In this document: positions 17,407 through 25,014 of the stretch, piece by piece
Numbering within the stretch: the stretch's first letter is position 1
How the letters are laid out: every line of letters begins with the position of its first letter
Source of the DNA: Burkholderiales bacterium
GTDB lineage: Bacteria > Pseudomonadota > Gammaproteobacteria > Burkholderiales > Burkholderiaceae_C
Assembly (NCBI GenBank): GCA_029268225.1
Contig: JAJUGJ010000033.1
Span: 1 to 34,761 of the forward strand
Direction: 5' to 3'
DNA: 34,761 nt
The notes under the pieces: model-generated
The model's input: only the letters and a program-made list of their open reading frames with translations
Told to the model about the DNA's origin: nothing
Databases searched by the model: none
Program-made: the position numbers and the translations under genes

Positions 17407-17721
17407 TCAGTTCGGGCCGGCAGCGAACAGCGCGGCGGCGCGGGTCTTGATTTCCTGCAGCTCGTTGACACTGACCGAGTACTGGCCGGTGGTCTTGTTC
17501 ACGTCGACGCGGAACTCGACTTCCTTGCCACGGTTGCGCAAGATGCCGACGCTGAACTCGTAGTCCTCGCGCTCGCAGGGCAGGCCCTCGATGCCCACGT
17601 CGTAGTCTTCGTATTCCACGCGGGTGATGTCACCGCTGGCCATGTCCAGCAGGCCGGTCGCATTGACCTCGTCGTCTTCGCTGAACTCTTCGACGATGGT
17701 GATGGGCACTTTCAAGTCCAC
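17407..17721 (-). CDS. Acidic small protein of unknown function (104 aa)
   Basis: A strongly acidic, probably soluble protein with an N-terminal beta-like stretch (VDLKVPITIVEEFSEDDEVN) and a C-terminal segment containing VEFRVDVNKTTGQYSVSVNE. The start chosen is GTG at 17721, which has AAAGG seven bases upstream. The frame stays open to another GTG at 17772, right after the stop of the methyltransferase gene, but that start has no ribosome-binding site and would add a proline/serine-rich leader of 17 residues. The gene directly follows the methyltransferase gene (54-base gap) and is likely co-transcribed with it and the PfkB kinase gene. I do not recognise the family. Confidence 0.75.
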   Translation of the reverse strand: MDLKVPITIVEEFSEDDEVNATGLLDMASGDITRVEYEDYDVGIEGLPCEREDYEFSVGILRNRGKEVEFRVDVNKTTGQYSVSVNELQEIKTRAAALFAAGPN

Positions 17722-17775
17722 GGGGATACCTTTGGGAGAGAGAAATGAGGGGAAGGGGGCGGATTCTGGCACGGA

Positions 17776-18987
17776 TCAGGCCGCCAGGCCCAAACGCCAC
17801 AGGGAAGTGACCTCGGCCGCGCGGGCGGCGTGCAGCGGATCGTCCGGGTCGGTGGCCTTGCCGTGGCGGGGGCGGATGTCCAGTCGGCCCAGCACCTTCA
17901 GGCCGGCCGCTTCGATCCAGCCCAGCAACTCGGCGCGGCTGCGCAGGCCCAGGTGCTCGGCCAGGTCGGACAGGATGAGCCAGCCTTCGCCGCCCGGCGC
18001 GAGGTGCGGCGCCAGCCCTTGTAGGAAGCCGCGCAGCATCCGGCTGTCGGGGTCGTACACGGCCTGCTCCACCGACGAATGCGGACGCGCCGGCACCCAG
18101 GGTGGGTTGCACACCACCAGCGGCGCCTGGCCGTCCGGGAACAGGTCGGTCTGCAGCAAGTCGACCTGGGGCAGCACGCCCAGGCGTTCGAGGTTCTCGC
18201 GGGCGCAGGTCAGGGCGCGCGGGGCCAGGTCGGTGGCCCGCACACGCGCGATGCCGCGGCGGGCCAGCACGGCCGCCAGCACGCCGGTGCCCGTGCCGAT
18301 GTCCCAGGCTTCGTTCTGGGCCTGCAGCGCGGCGGGCAAGGGGGCTTGGGCCACCAGGTCCAGGTACTCGCCCCGCAGCGGGGAGAACACCCCGTAGTGC
18401 GGGTGGATGGCGGCCTGTAGCGCCGGGATGGCCACGCCTTTCTTGCGCCACTCGTGGGCGCCGATCAGGCCTTGCAGTTCACGCAGTGACAGCACATAGG
18501 CCTCGTCGGCCGGGCCATAGGCCTCGGTGCAGGCGGCGACCGCGTCGGGCGCACGGCGCAGGGCGATGCGGTGACCGGCCTCGACCGGAATCAGCACCTG
18601 CCCCAGGATGCGGGCGCGCTCGGCCTGGCGTTTGCGGTGCAGGTGGAAGGCCTGGGCCGGGTCAGGGCTGGCGTGCACGGCCGCGTCGGGTGCCGCACCG
18701 GAGGCCGGCTTCGCCGCGCCACGCGACGTCGAGGCAGCACGATCGCGCGTCTCGCGCTTGTCGAGTCGGCGCACCAGCGCTTGCAGCAACTGGCGGGCAT
18801 TGTGGAAGTCGCCCTGCCAAAGCAGGGCCGTGCCCTCGCAAACCAGGCGATAGGCGCGGTCGGCAGGCATCTGGTCATCGGCCACCGCCACGCGGCGCGG
18901 CGCGTTCACGCCCGATTCGCTGCGCCAGCGGGCGGTGTGGGTCAGGCCGCGCGCGTCGGTCCAGGTCAGGGTCGGGTGGTCGCTCAT
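17776..18987 (-). CDS. Class I SAM methyltransferase with NPPW motif
   Basis: A 403-residue protein. The N-terminal half is of unknown fold and has an Ala/Pro-rich low-complexity linker. The C-terminal half is a Rossmann methyltransferase with motif I DIGTGTGVLAAVLARRG (around residue 229) and motif IV CNPPW (N294-P295-P296-W297). NPPY/NPPW is the mark of enzymes methylating amide or ring nitrogens, such as HemK/PrmC-type glutamine methyltransferases and RsmC/RlmG-type rRNA guanine methyltransferases. The long N-terminal region with a duplicated-domain look favours an rRNA-type enzyme slightly, but this is inference. The ATG at 18987 is chosen; the frame stays open upstream but would run through the PfkB gene. 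It lies 23 bases after the kinase stop, in the same direction. Confidence 0.85.
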   Translation of the reverse strand: MSDHPTLTWTDARGLTHTARWRSESGVNAPRRVAVADDQMPADRAYRLVCEGTALLWQGDFHNARQLLQALVRRLDKRETRDRAASTSRGAAKPASGAAPDAAVHASPDPAQAFHLHRKRQAERARILGQVLIPVEAGHRIALRRAPDAVAACTEAYGPADEAYVLSLRELQGLIGAHEWRKKGVAIPALQAAIHPHYGVFSPLRGEYLDLVAQAPLPAALQAQNEAWDIGTGTGVLAAVLARRGIARVRATDLAPRALTCARENLERLGVLPQVDLLQTDLFPDGQAPLVVCNPPWVPARPHSSVEQAVYDPDSRMLRGFLQGLAPHLAPGGEGWLILSDLAEHLGLRSRAELLGWIEAAGLKVLGRLDIRPRHGKATDPDDPLHAARAAEVTSLWRLGLAA

Positions 18988-19010
18988 GAGGGGGCGATGG
19001 TAGCCCCTCC

Positions 19011-19967
19011 TCAGGCAGCGGTCACCACCACGTCGCGGTGCAGGCGCTCCACATCGGCCGGATCGCACAGGTTCGTGCCCGGCGACAGCAGCGCCGCGGC
19101 CCCTGCCGCCATCGCGTAGCGGAAGGCCTCGTCCAGGGCCTTGCCTTCGCTGAGCGCCCACACCAGGCCGCCCACGAAGCTGTCGCCCGCGCCGATCGTG
19201 CTGGCCACGCTCACCTTCAGGCTCTGCGCCCGCCAGGCCTCGTCGGCCGTCACGAGCAGGGCACCGTCCTCGCCCAGCGACAGGGCCACGATCTGCGCCT
19301 GGCCTTTCGCAATGAGGGCGCGGGCGGCATCGCGCCACGAGGCCTCGTCCGGCAAAGGCTGGCCGGTCAGCTCACGCAGTTCGCGCAGACTGGGCTTGAC
19401 CAAGTAGACGCCGGCGGCCAGGGTTTCAGCCAGGGCAGCGCCGTTGGAGTCCAGCACCAGCCAACCGCCCACCTCTCGCACGCGCTGCGCCAGGCGTGCA
19501 TAGAAATCCAAGGGCACGCCCGCCGGCAAGCCGCCACTGACGACCACATAGCGCGCCTGCGCCAGGCCGGCCACCACCGCGTCCAGGCAGGCCGTCCACT
19601 CGGGCTCGGTCAAGGTGGGGCCAGGCAGCACAAAACGGAAGTCCTGCCCGGAACGACGCTCGAAAACCGAAAAGCTCTCGCGGGTGGAACCCGCAATCGG
19701 CACCACCTGGGCCGGCACGCCCTCGGCATCCAGCAAGGTGCTCAGCTCGCGCCCCAGGGGGCCGCCGGCCGTGTAGATCGCCGTCACGTGGCTCCCCAAA
19801 CGGTGCAGCACACGCGCCACATTGATGCCCCCGCCCCCCGGATGGGTCTGGTGGGGACCACAGCGCAGCTTGTGCACCGGCTCCACGCGGTCAATGGCCG
19901 TGGAGATGTCCAGGGCCGGGTTCATCGTGAGGGTGAGGATGTCGGACATGCACGCAGGAATCGTCAT
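19011..19967 (-). CDS. pfkB: PfkB-family sugar-phosphate kinase (phosphofructokinase-like)
   Basis: A 318-residue ribokinase-fold kinase. It shares PGGGGINVARVL with E. coli PfkB (6-phosphofructokinase 2), the nearby KLRC segment, GGLPAGV in place of GSLPPGV, LVKPSLRELRELTG and the signature STIGAGDSFVGG with catalytic base Asp262. Reaction: ATP-dependent phosphorylation of a hexose phosphate, most likely fructose-6-phosphate; 1-phosphofructokinase or tagatose-6-phosphate kinase cannot be excluded. There are no PTS or fru genes nearby, which argues against a FruK role. The ATG at 19967 is used; an ATG at 19949 (MSDILTLTMNPALD) fits the family's usual N-terminus equally well and neither has a clear ribosome-binding site. 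It probably leads a minus-strand operon with the two genes after it. Confidence 0.9.
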   Translation of the reverse strand: MTIPACMSDILTLTMNPALDISTAIDRVEPVHKLRCGPHQTHPGGGGINVARVLHRLGSHVTAIYTAGGPLGRELSTLLDAEGVPAQVVPIAGSTRESFSVFERRSGQDFRFVLPGPTLTEPEWTACLDAVVAGLAQARYVVVSGGLPAGVPLDFYARLAQRVREVGGWLVLDSNGAALAETLAAGVYLVKPSLRELRELTGQPLPDEASWRDAARALIAKGQAQIVALSLGEDGALLVTADEAWRAQSLKVSVASTIGAGDSFVGGLVWALSEGKALDEAFRYAMAAGAAALLSPGTNLCDPADVERLHRDVVVTAA

Positions 19968-20122
19968 ACAAGAGCCCCCATCCTAAGCCGCTTGGCGGCA
20001 AAAGTTCACGCCGCGCTGTCCGAATGCACAAGATGGGTGCATGGCTGGCCCGTCTCTTGCGTGCACTTGGGGGCATGTCCGACACCAGAACATGGGCGAC
20101 GACCCATGAGAAAGAGCTGAGC

Positions 20123-22648
20123 ATGAACCTGGACGACTACCTGCCCTACATGCGCGATGTGGTGCGCTGCGAAGCCTCGCTGCGCGAACTCAACCTGATG
20201 TGGCGCGTGATCGAAGCCATGGCCGAGATGAACTGCGGCGACGACGCCAGTGGCCTGCTGCCGATGATCGCCGCCACCCGCCAGGGCTTCGAGCGCCTGG
20301 AGCGCGACCTGGTCGACAGCCTGGTGCGCCAGCGCGTGGACAACGTCATGGCCGAGGTCGGCACCCAGGCGCGCGACGTCATCGACATCGTCGTGCGCAA
20401 CCTCTACGAGCGCACCGCCGACGTCGGTTTCCTCGCCACCGACCGCGAGCTGTGCGAGTACGTCGCCGGCTTGCGCACCGACCGTGACAGCGCCGTCGAG
20501 CGCCTGCGCGCCTACCGCGACAAGTACACCGTCTACCAGGAGATCATCCTGCTGGACACCCAGGGCGCCGTGCTCGCCCACATCGACCCGCTCTCGCCCA
20601 TCGAAGGCAGCCGCGACCCGCTGATCCCCGCCACCCTGGCCAGCGAGACCCACGTCGAAACCTTCCGCGCCACCGACCTGCGTCCCGGCGCCGGCCCCGC
20701 CTTGGTCTACTCCCAGCGCATGCTGCACCCGCAGACCCAGGAGATCGTCGGGGTGCTCTGCCTGGTCTTCGGCTTCGAAGACGAAATGCGCGGCATCTTC
20801 GAGGCGCGCCACCGCGACGACGCGCGCTACAACATCCTGCTGCTCGACGGCGACAACCGTGTGCTGGCCAGTGCCGATGAGGCCTGGATCCCGCGCGGGG
20901 TGCGCGTTCCCGTCAACCGCTCCGGCCAGCCCGAGTTGTGCATCCACGGCGGCCGCAAATACCTGACGCAGACCTACGCCACGCAAGGCTACCAAGGCTA
21001 CCCCGGCCCCCCGGGCTGGCAAGGGCAGGTGATGGTGCCGCTGGACGTGGCCTTCACCCAGGTCGGCGCCGGCATCCTGGAGAAGCTCGACGAATCCATC
21101 GCCGAAGGCCTGCTGTCGCACGCCGCCTCGTTCTGCCCGCCGCTCTACGAAATCATCCAGACGGCCGACACCGTGCGCCGCGTGGTCTGGAACGGCGAGG
21201 TGATGGCCGCCGGCGATCAGCGCGATCTGCGTCAGCTCAAATCGGTGCTGGCCCAGATCAGCGACAACGGCGCGCGCAGCAACCAGCTGTTTTCGGGCGC
21301 CATCCGCGACCTGTATGACGCAGCCCTCGCCTCCAACCTGGAAGCGGCCGACTTCACCACCCGCCTGATGGTCGACCTGCTCGACCGCAACCTGTACGAG
21401 CGCGCCAACGACTGCCGCTGGTGGGCCATGACACCCGAGCTTCGTCGCACCCTGGCCCAAGCCCACCCGACGGCCGCCGACCTGCAGCAGCTCAACGCCA
21501 TCCTGTCGCACATCAACGGGCTCTACACCGTCTACACCCAGCTGGTTGTTTACGACCGGCACGGCCGCATCGTGGCCTCCTCGCGCCCGAGCACGCCCGA
21601 CGGCCACGCGGTCATCGGCACTCCCATCGACGCCGCGGCCCTGGCCGCCACGCTGTCGCTGAGCCACGCTCAGCAGTACCACGTCAGCGGCTTCGAGCCT
21701 TCACCGCTCTACCAGGATCGCCGCACCTACACCTACCACGCCGCCATCCGCGATCTGGACGACCCCAGCCAGGTCGTCGGCGGCATCGGCATCGTGTTCG
21801 ACTCGGCCGTCGAGTTGCACGCCATGCTCCGAGGCGGCCTGCCGCTCATGGCCCAGGCCCAGGCGGTCTATGTGGACCGCAACGGCCTCGTGCTCTCCAG
21901 CACCCAAGACGAGGTCGCCACCGGCAGTCGCTTCGCCCTGCCCGCCGAGTTCCACCAGCTCGGCCGCGGCGAATCGCGCGCCCGCATCGTCGTGCGCGAC
22001 GGCCAGTACGTCGTGATGGCCGCCTGCGTCTCCAGCGGCTACCGCGAGTTCAAGGTCAGCGACGGCTACCAGGACGATGTGCTGGCCGTGTGTTACTGGC
22101 CCTTGGGCGAGGTGCGCTCGCTGCAGCGCGACCCGGCTCGCCGCCGCGAAGCCGCGTTGCTGGAGCGCAAGGTGCTGCCGCACTGCGAACAGTTCGCCAC
22201 CTTCTTCGTGGACGACAGTCTCTTCGCCCTGCCCGCCACCGCCGTGCTCGAAGCCCTGCCGGCCACCCAGCTCAAACGCGTCTCCACCGACCCGTCCCGA
22301 CACCGCGTCGGCCTGCTGGCCCGCCACCGCGATGGCCGCATCGTCAAGTACCTGTGGGTGTTCGACCTGTTCGGCCTGCTCGGCCTGCCAGAGAGCGACC
22401 AGCTCGGCAGCCAGGTCATCGTGTTCCAGCACCAGGGCGTCGAAGTGGGCCTGCTGGTGGGGGACCTGCACGCGGTCCCTGCTTTCGAAGCCCAGCAGAT
22501 CTCCCAGGCGCCGGCCCTGCCGGGCAGCGGCAGCCAGGTCATCAGCCACCTGATCCGCGCCAACCAGGGCAAGCTGCTGATCCAGTTGCTGGACCCCAAC
22601 GCGCTGGCCGCCCGTCTGAAACCCGAGGCCACGCTGGCCGTGCGCTGA
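20123..22648 (+). CDS. Soluble double-Cache-like sensor protein with C-terminal CheW domain
   Basis: An 841-residue protein with two sensor modules and a CheW domain. Module A (about residues 70-370) contains RNLYERTADVGFLATD and YTVYQEIILLDTQGAVLAH. Module B (about 404-660) repeats the pattern as RNLYERANDCRWWAM and YTVYTQLVVYDRHGRIVAS, so the protein arose by internal duplication. Both look like Cache-type extracytoplasmic sensor folds, yet I find no transmembrane helix or signal peptide. The last 150 residues (from about 690; FATFFVDDSLFALPATAVLE) look like a CheW coupling domain that binds CheA and receptors. A role feeding cytoplasmic signals into a chemotaxis-type array is inferred. The ATG at 20123 (MNLDDYLPYM) is preferred; an upstream ATG at 20024 adds 33 unconserved-looking residues. 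No che genes adjoin it. It is divergent from pfkB. Confidence 0.85.
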   Translation: MNLDDYLPYMRDVVRCEASLRELNLMWRVIEAMAEMNCGDDASGLLPMIAATRQGFERLERDLVDSLVRQRVDNVMAEVGTQARDVIDIVVRNLYERTADVGFLATDRELCEYVAGLRTDRDSAVERLRAYRDKYTVYQEIILLDTQGAVLAHIDPLSPIEGSRDPLIPATLASETHVETFRATDLRPGAGPALVYSQRMLHPQTQEIVGVLCLVFGFEDEMRGIFEARHRDDARYNILLLDGDNRVLASADEAWIPRGVRVPVNRSGQPELCIHGGRKYLTQTYATQGYQGYPGPPGWQGQVMVPLDVAFTQVGAGILEKLDESIAEGLLSHAASFCPPLYEIIQTADTVRRVVWNGEVMAAGDQRDLRQLKSVLAQISDNGARSNQLFSGAIRDLYDAALASNLEAADFTTRLMVDLLDRNLYERANDCRWWAMTPELRRTLAQAHPTAADLQQLNAILSHINGLYTVYTQLVVYDRHGRIVASSRPSTPDGHAVIGTPIDAAALAATLSLSHAQQYHVSGFEPSPLYQDRRTYTYHAAIRDLDDPSQVVGGIGIVFDSAVELHAMLRGGLPLMAQAQAVYVDRNGLVLSSTQDEVATGSRFALPAEFHQLGRGESRARIVVRDGQYVVMAACVSSGYREFKVSDGYQDDVLAVCYWPLGEVRSLQRDPARRREAALLERKVLPHCEQFATFFVDDSLFALPATAVLEALPATQLKRVSTDPSRHRVGLLARHRDGRIVKYLWVFDLFGLLGLPESDQLGSQVIVFQHQGVEVGLLVGDLHAVPAFEAQQISQAPALPGSGSQVISHLIRANQGKLLIQLLDPNALAARLKPEATLAVR

Positions 22649-22697
22649 GCCCCGCAGCGCCCCCGACGTCGCCCCGAGCCCCGTCGCGGTGTGACGT

Positions 22698-22712
22698 CCC
22701 CTTACCAAGGGG
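22698..22712. terminator. Hairpin after the Cache-CheW gene
   Basis: CCCCTT-ACC-AAGGGG is a perfect 6-bp stem with a 3-base loop, 50 bases after the Cache-CheW stop and upstream of the condensin operon. No T-tract follows. It may be a weak terminator or part of a structured leader together with the next hairpin. Confidence 0.35.
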
Positions 22713-22720
22713 TGGGCGGG

Positions 22721-22749
22721 GCCGGATGGCGGGGGCCTTCCCATCCGGC
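22721..22749 (+). promoter_or_regulatory. Inverted repeat in the leader of the JetABCD-like operon
   Basis: GCCGGATGG and CCATCCGGC form a perfect 9-bp inverted repeat around an 11-base loop. It ends 11 bases before the first ATG of the operon. No T-tract follows on either strand, so it is unlikely to be a terminator. It would cover or approach the ribosome-binding region in mRNA, or could be a protein operator in DNA. Function is inferred from position only. Confidence 0.45.
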
Positions 22750-22760
22750 AAAATGGCAGG

Positions 22761-24161
22761 ATGACCGAAGCGCCCCTTCCCGACGTGCTGCGCCCCGAGC
22801 GCGCCGGCGGCCCCCCTGCCGAGTCGCCCGACAGCCCCAGCTTCGAGAGCTACTTCCGCGACCCCGACTTCCCCCCCAGCCAGCCCCTGGCCTGGGCCCT
22901 GGGCCATCGCACCGAGCTGCTCGACGCCCTGCGCGGCCTCTTCCACGGCCCCGCCGCCATGGTCCAGCTGCGCCTGTGGTGCTTCATGGAGCTGTGCAGC
23001 CAACCCCAGGCCCGCCTCTCGCGCGACGACATTCACCAACTGTTCCACGCCGTCTGGCCCGACGCGCTGGAAACCGTCCTCAAGCGCCTGCGCGACCTGC
23101 ACCTGCTGGCCTGGGACGCCACCACGCAGGACTACCAACTGCCGCCCCTGGCCCAGCAGGTCCAGGGCCTGCTCGCCCCATTGACCACACCGCCCGCGGT
23201 GGACGAGGACGACGAGATGGCGCCCCTGCTGGCCCAGGTCGCCGGCGCCCAGCAGCTCGGCCTCGTCAACGCCAACCAGCTGCGCCACCTGCACGCCTCG
23301 CTGGCACGCCTGCACGACGAGTTCGCCGAAGCCATCGCCAGCGGCTCCGAAGCCCAGCTGCGCACCGCCCAGCCACGCTTTGACCGCGCCCTGCAACTGG
23401 TGGACCGTGCCGGCCAGGCCCTCACGGCCCTGATCCGCGCCGACCACGAAGACCCCCGCCTGGAGCGTGAAGCCCGCGCCATCGGCCAGGAACAGGCCCG
23501 CCTGCTGTCCATGGCCAGCCAGTTCACCCGCGCGCTGCAACAGGCCGACCGCCAGCGCGTCACCCTCGGCTCCACCGGCCTGACCACCTCGGATGTGCGC
23601 GCCTGGCTGCGCGCCCACCCCGCGCTCTACGAGCTGATGGGCGAAGCCCTGTCCGTGCCGGTGCGCCCGGTCTTCACCAGCCAGCACGACCTCATCGACG
23701 TGGCCGAAGGCGAGTTCGAGCGCGACCGCCCCGACCCCGAACGCAGCGTCGGCCTGCCCCCACCTGCCGAGGCCGCCGCCGGCACGCTCGACACCCTGAG
23801 CCTGCCGCCCGAGCTCAACGGCCTCATCCACCTGCTCGGCCGCTGGTCCGAACAGCTCAGCGAGCTGCCCCCGCAACCCGACCCCACCGACGAGGCCGCG
23901 CCGCCGCCGGGCACCCGCCCGCTGCACGAGGCCATCCTGGGCGGCCGCTTTGCCCAGGCAGCCTACCGCCTGCAGTTGCTGCCCCTGCTCGGCGACGCCC
24001 AGGCCCAGACCCTCAAGGGCGCCACCGGCGACCTCGCCCGTGCCCCCTGGCAGTGGCAACTCAGCCCTCGCCACCTCCCGACCCACGACGAGGCCGTGGC
24101 CCTGATCAGCGAAGGTCTGATCAGCCCCCGCCCCGTTGACGACACCCCCACGCCCCCATGA
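22761..24161 (+). CDS. jetA: Wadjet/Mks condensin kleisin-like subunit (JetA/MksF-like)
   Basis: A 466-residue protein, first of four coupled genes in the order JetA-JetB-JetC-JetD. By position and make-up it is the kleisin that bridges the SMC heads. A winged-helix-like N-terminal region (about 50-135; LRLWCFMELCSQPQARLSRD) resembles MukF/MksF. A long helical, Leu/Gln/Ala-rich middle (about 155-290) and a C-terminal helical part follow. In Wadjet systems the SMC complex extrudes DNA loops on small circular plasmids and the Toprim subunit cuts them. The ATG at 22761 has AGG abutting it, an unusually close ribosome-binding site. The stop overlaps the next ATG as ATGA. The sequence alone is weakly diagnostic; the assignment rests mainly on the operon. 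Confidence 0.8.
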   Translation: MTEAPLPDVLRPERAGGPPAESPDSPSFESYFRDPDFPPSQPLAWALGHRTELLDALRGLFHGPAAMVQLRLWCFMELCSQPQARLSRDDIHQLFHAVWPDALETVLKRLRDLHLLAWDATTQDYQLPPLAQQVQGLLAPLTTPPAVDEDDEMAPLLAQVAGAQQLGLVNANQLRHLHASLARLHDEFAEAIASGSEAQLRTAQPRFDRALQLVDRAGQALTALIRADHEDPRLEREARAIGQEQARLLSMASQFTRALQQADRQRVTLGSTGLTTSDVRAWLRAHPALYELMGEALSVPVRPVFTSQHDLIDVAEGEFERDRPDPERSVGLPPPAEAAAGTLDTLSLPPELNGLIHLLGRWSEQLSELPPQPDPTDEAAPPPGTRPLHEAILGGRFAQAAYRLQLLPLLGDAQAQTLKGATGDLARAPWQWQLSPRHLPTHDEAVALISEGLISPRPVDDTPTPP

Positions 24162-25009
24162 GCTCACACCTGGACGACGCGGCCCTGCTGGCCGCCGAAC
24201 TGCTGGCCCGCCGCTGGCTGCCCCGCCAGCACCCCAAGGTCAAGCGCGCCCTGATCGACGCCGACCTCTGGGCCGCCACCCAAGACCGACTGGCCCAGGT
24301 TGGCCTGCGCCTGATCGACAACCTCTACGCCGACCACGTCAGCGTCGCCCTGCTGCGCCCCGCTGAAACCGCCGTCTTCGGCGAAGCCGGCCTCAACAGC
24401 CACAACAACATCGACCTGCCGCGCGACGCCGTTTCGCTGCTTGTCGTGCTGTGGTCCCTGATCGTGCTGCCCAAGCGCGAGCGCCAGGCCGCCCGCGCCG
24501 CCAACGCCCAGGGCGACGACCAGAACGACATGTTCGGCAAGGACCGCCCGCTGCCCACCGCCGCCAGCGTCAGCCCCCTGGTCTCCTACCGCGCCCTGCT
24601 CGCCGACTTCGGTGTGCAACTCGGCAAGAAAACCCGACTCGACGCCAACCTCAAGCGCCTGGAAAACCACGGCTTCATCGTCCGCAAGGGCGAAGACATC
24701 GCCGAAGGCCCCCTGCTCGACCTGCTGCTCGACTACGACGCGCTGGCCCAGCGCATCCTGCAAGGCGCCCTCGGCGACGTGCTGGCCCAGGCCAAACAGC
24801 TCGCCGGCAACCTGCCCCTGGCCCTGACCCAGCCCCCGCTGGAAGAGCTGCCCACCGACGACGAGCTCGCCGAAGACGCCGCCCTGCTGGCCGACGAGGC
24901 CGGCAATGGCAGCGATGGTGACGAGCCCCACGCAGCTCCGACCGACCTGCGCCCCGCCGCTGGCTCAACTTCTGAGCCCCTGACATCCGCTGATTCCGAC
25001 GAGGCCTGA
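24158..25009 (+). CDS. jetB: Wadjet/Mks condensin KITE subunit (JetB/MksE-like)
   Basis: A 283-residue protein, the second operon member, overlapping jetA by ATGA and ending five bases before jetC. Size, position and pattern fit the DUF4194/MksE group of KITE (tandem winged-helix) proteins that bind the kleisin. A helical hydrophobic segment (RDAVSLLVVLWSLIVLPKRE) is followed by VSYRALLADFGVQLGKKTRL and LKRLENHGFIVRKG, a plausible winged-helix recognition unit, then an acidic C-terminal tail (about 215-283; LPTDDELAEDAALLADEA) that looks disordered. No catalytic motif is visible, as expected for a structural subunit. Subfamily type (I, II or III) cannot be fixed by eye. Confidence 0.82.
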   Translation: MSSHLDDAALLAAELLARRWLPRQHPKVKRALIDADLWAATQDRLAQVGLRLIDNLYADHVSVALLRPAETAVFGEAGLNSHNNIDLPRDAVSLLVVLWSLIVLPKRERQAARAANAQGDDQNDMFGKDRPLPTAASVSPLVSYRALLADFGVQLGKKTRLDANLKRLENHGFIVRKGEDIAEGPLLDLLLDYDALAQRILQGALGDVLAQAKQLAGNLPLALTQPPLEELPTDDELAEDAALLADEAGNGSDGDEPHAAPTDLRPAAGSTSEPLTSADSDEA

Positions 25010-25014
25010 TCCGA

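Noticed and set aside
18988..19338. N-terminal extension of the NPPW methyltransferase to 520 residues.
   Set aside because: It would overlap the PfkB gene for over 300 bases with Arg/Gly-rich sequence; the ATG at 18987 is the sensible start.
20006..21682. A 558-codon open frame on the minus strand opposite the Cache-CheW gene.
   Set aside because: Shadow of a real gene; composition is skewed and no motif is seen.
22753..22764. ATG-GCA-GGA-TGA mini-frame overlapping the condensin operon start.
   Set aside because: Too short to call a gene and without its own ribosome-binding site; kept only as part of the leader observation.
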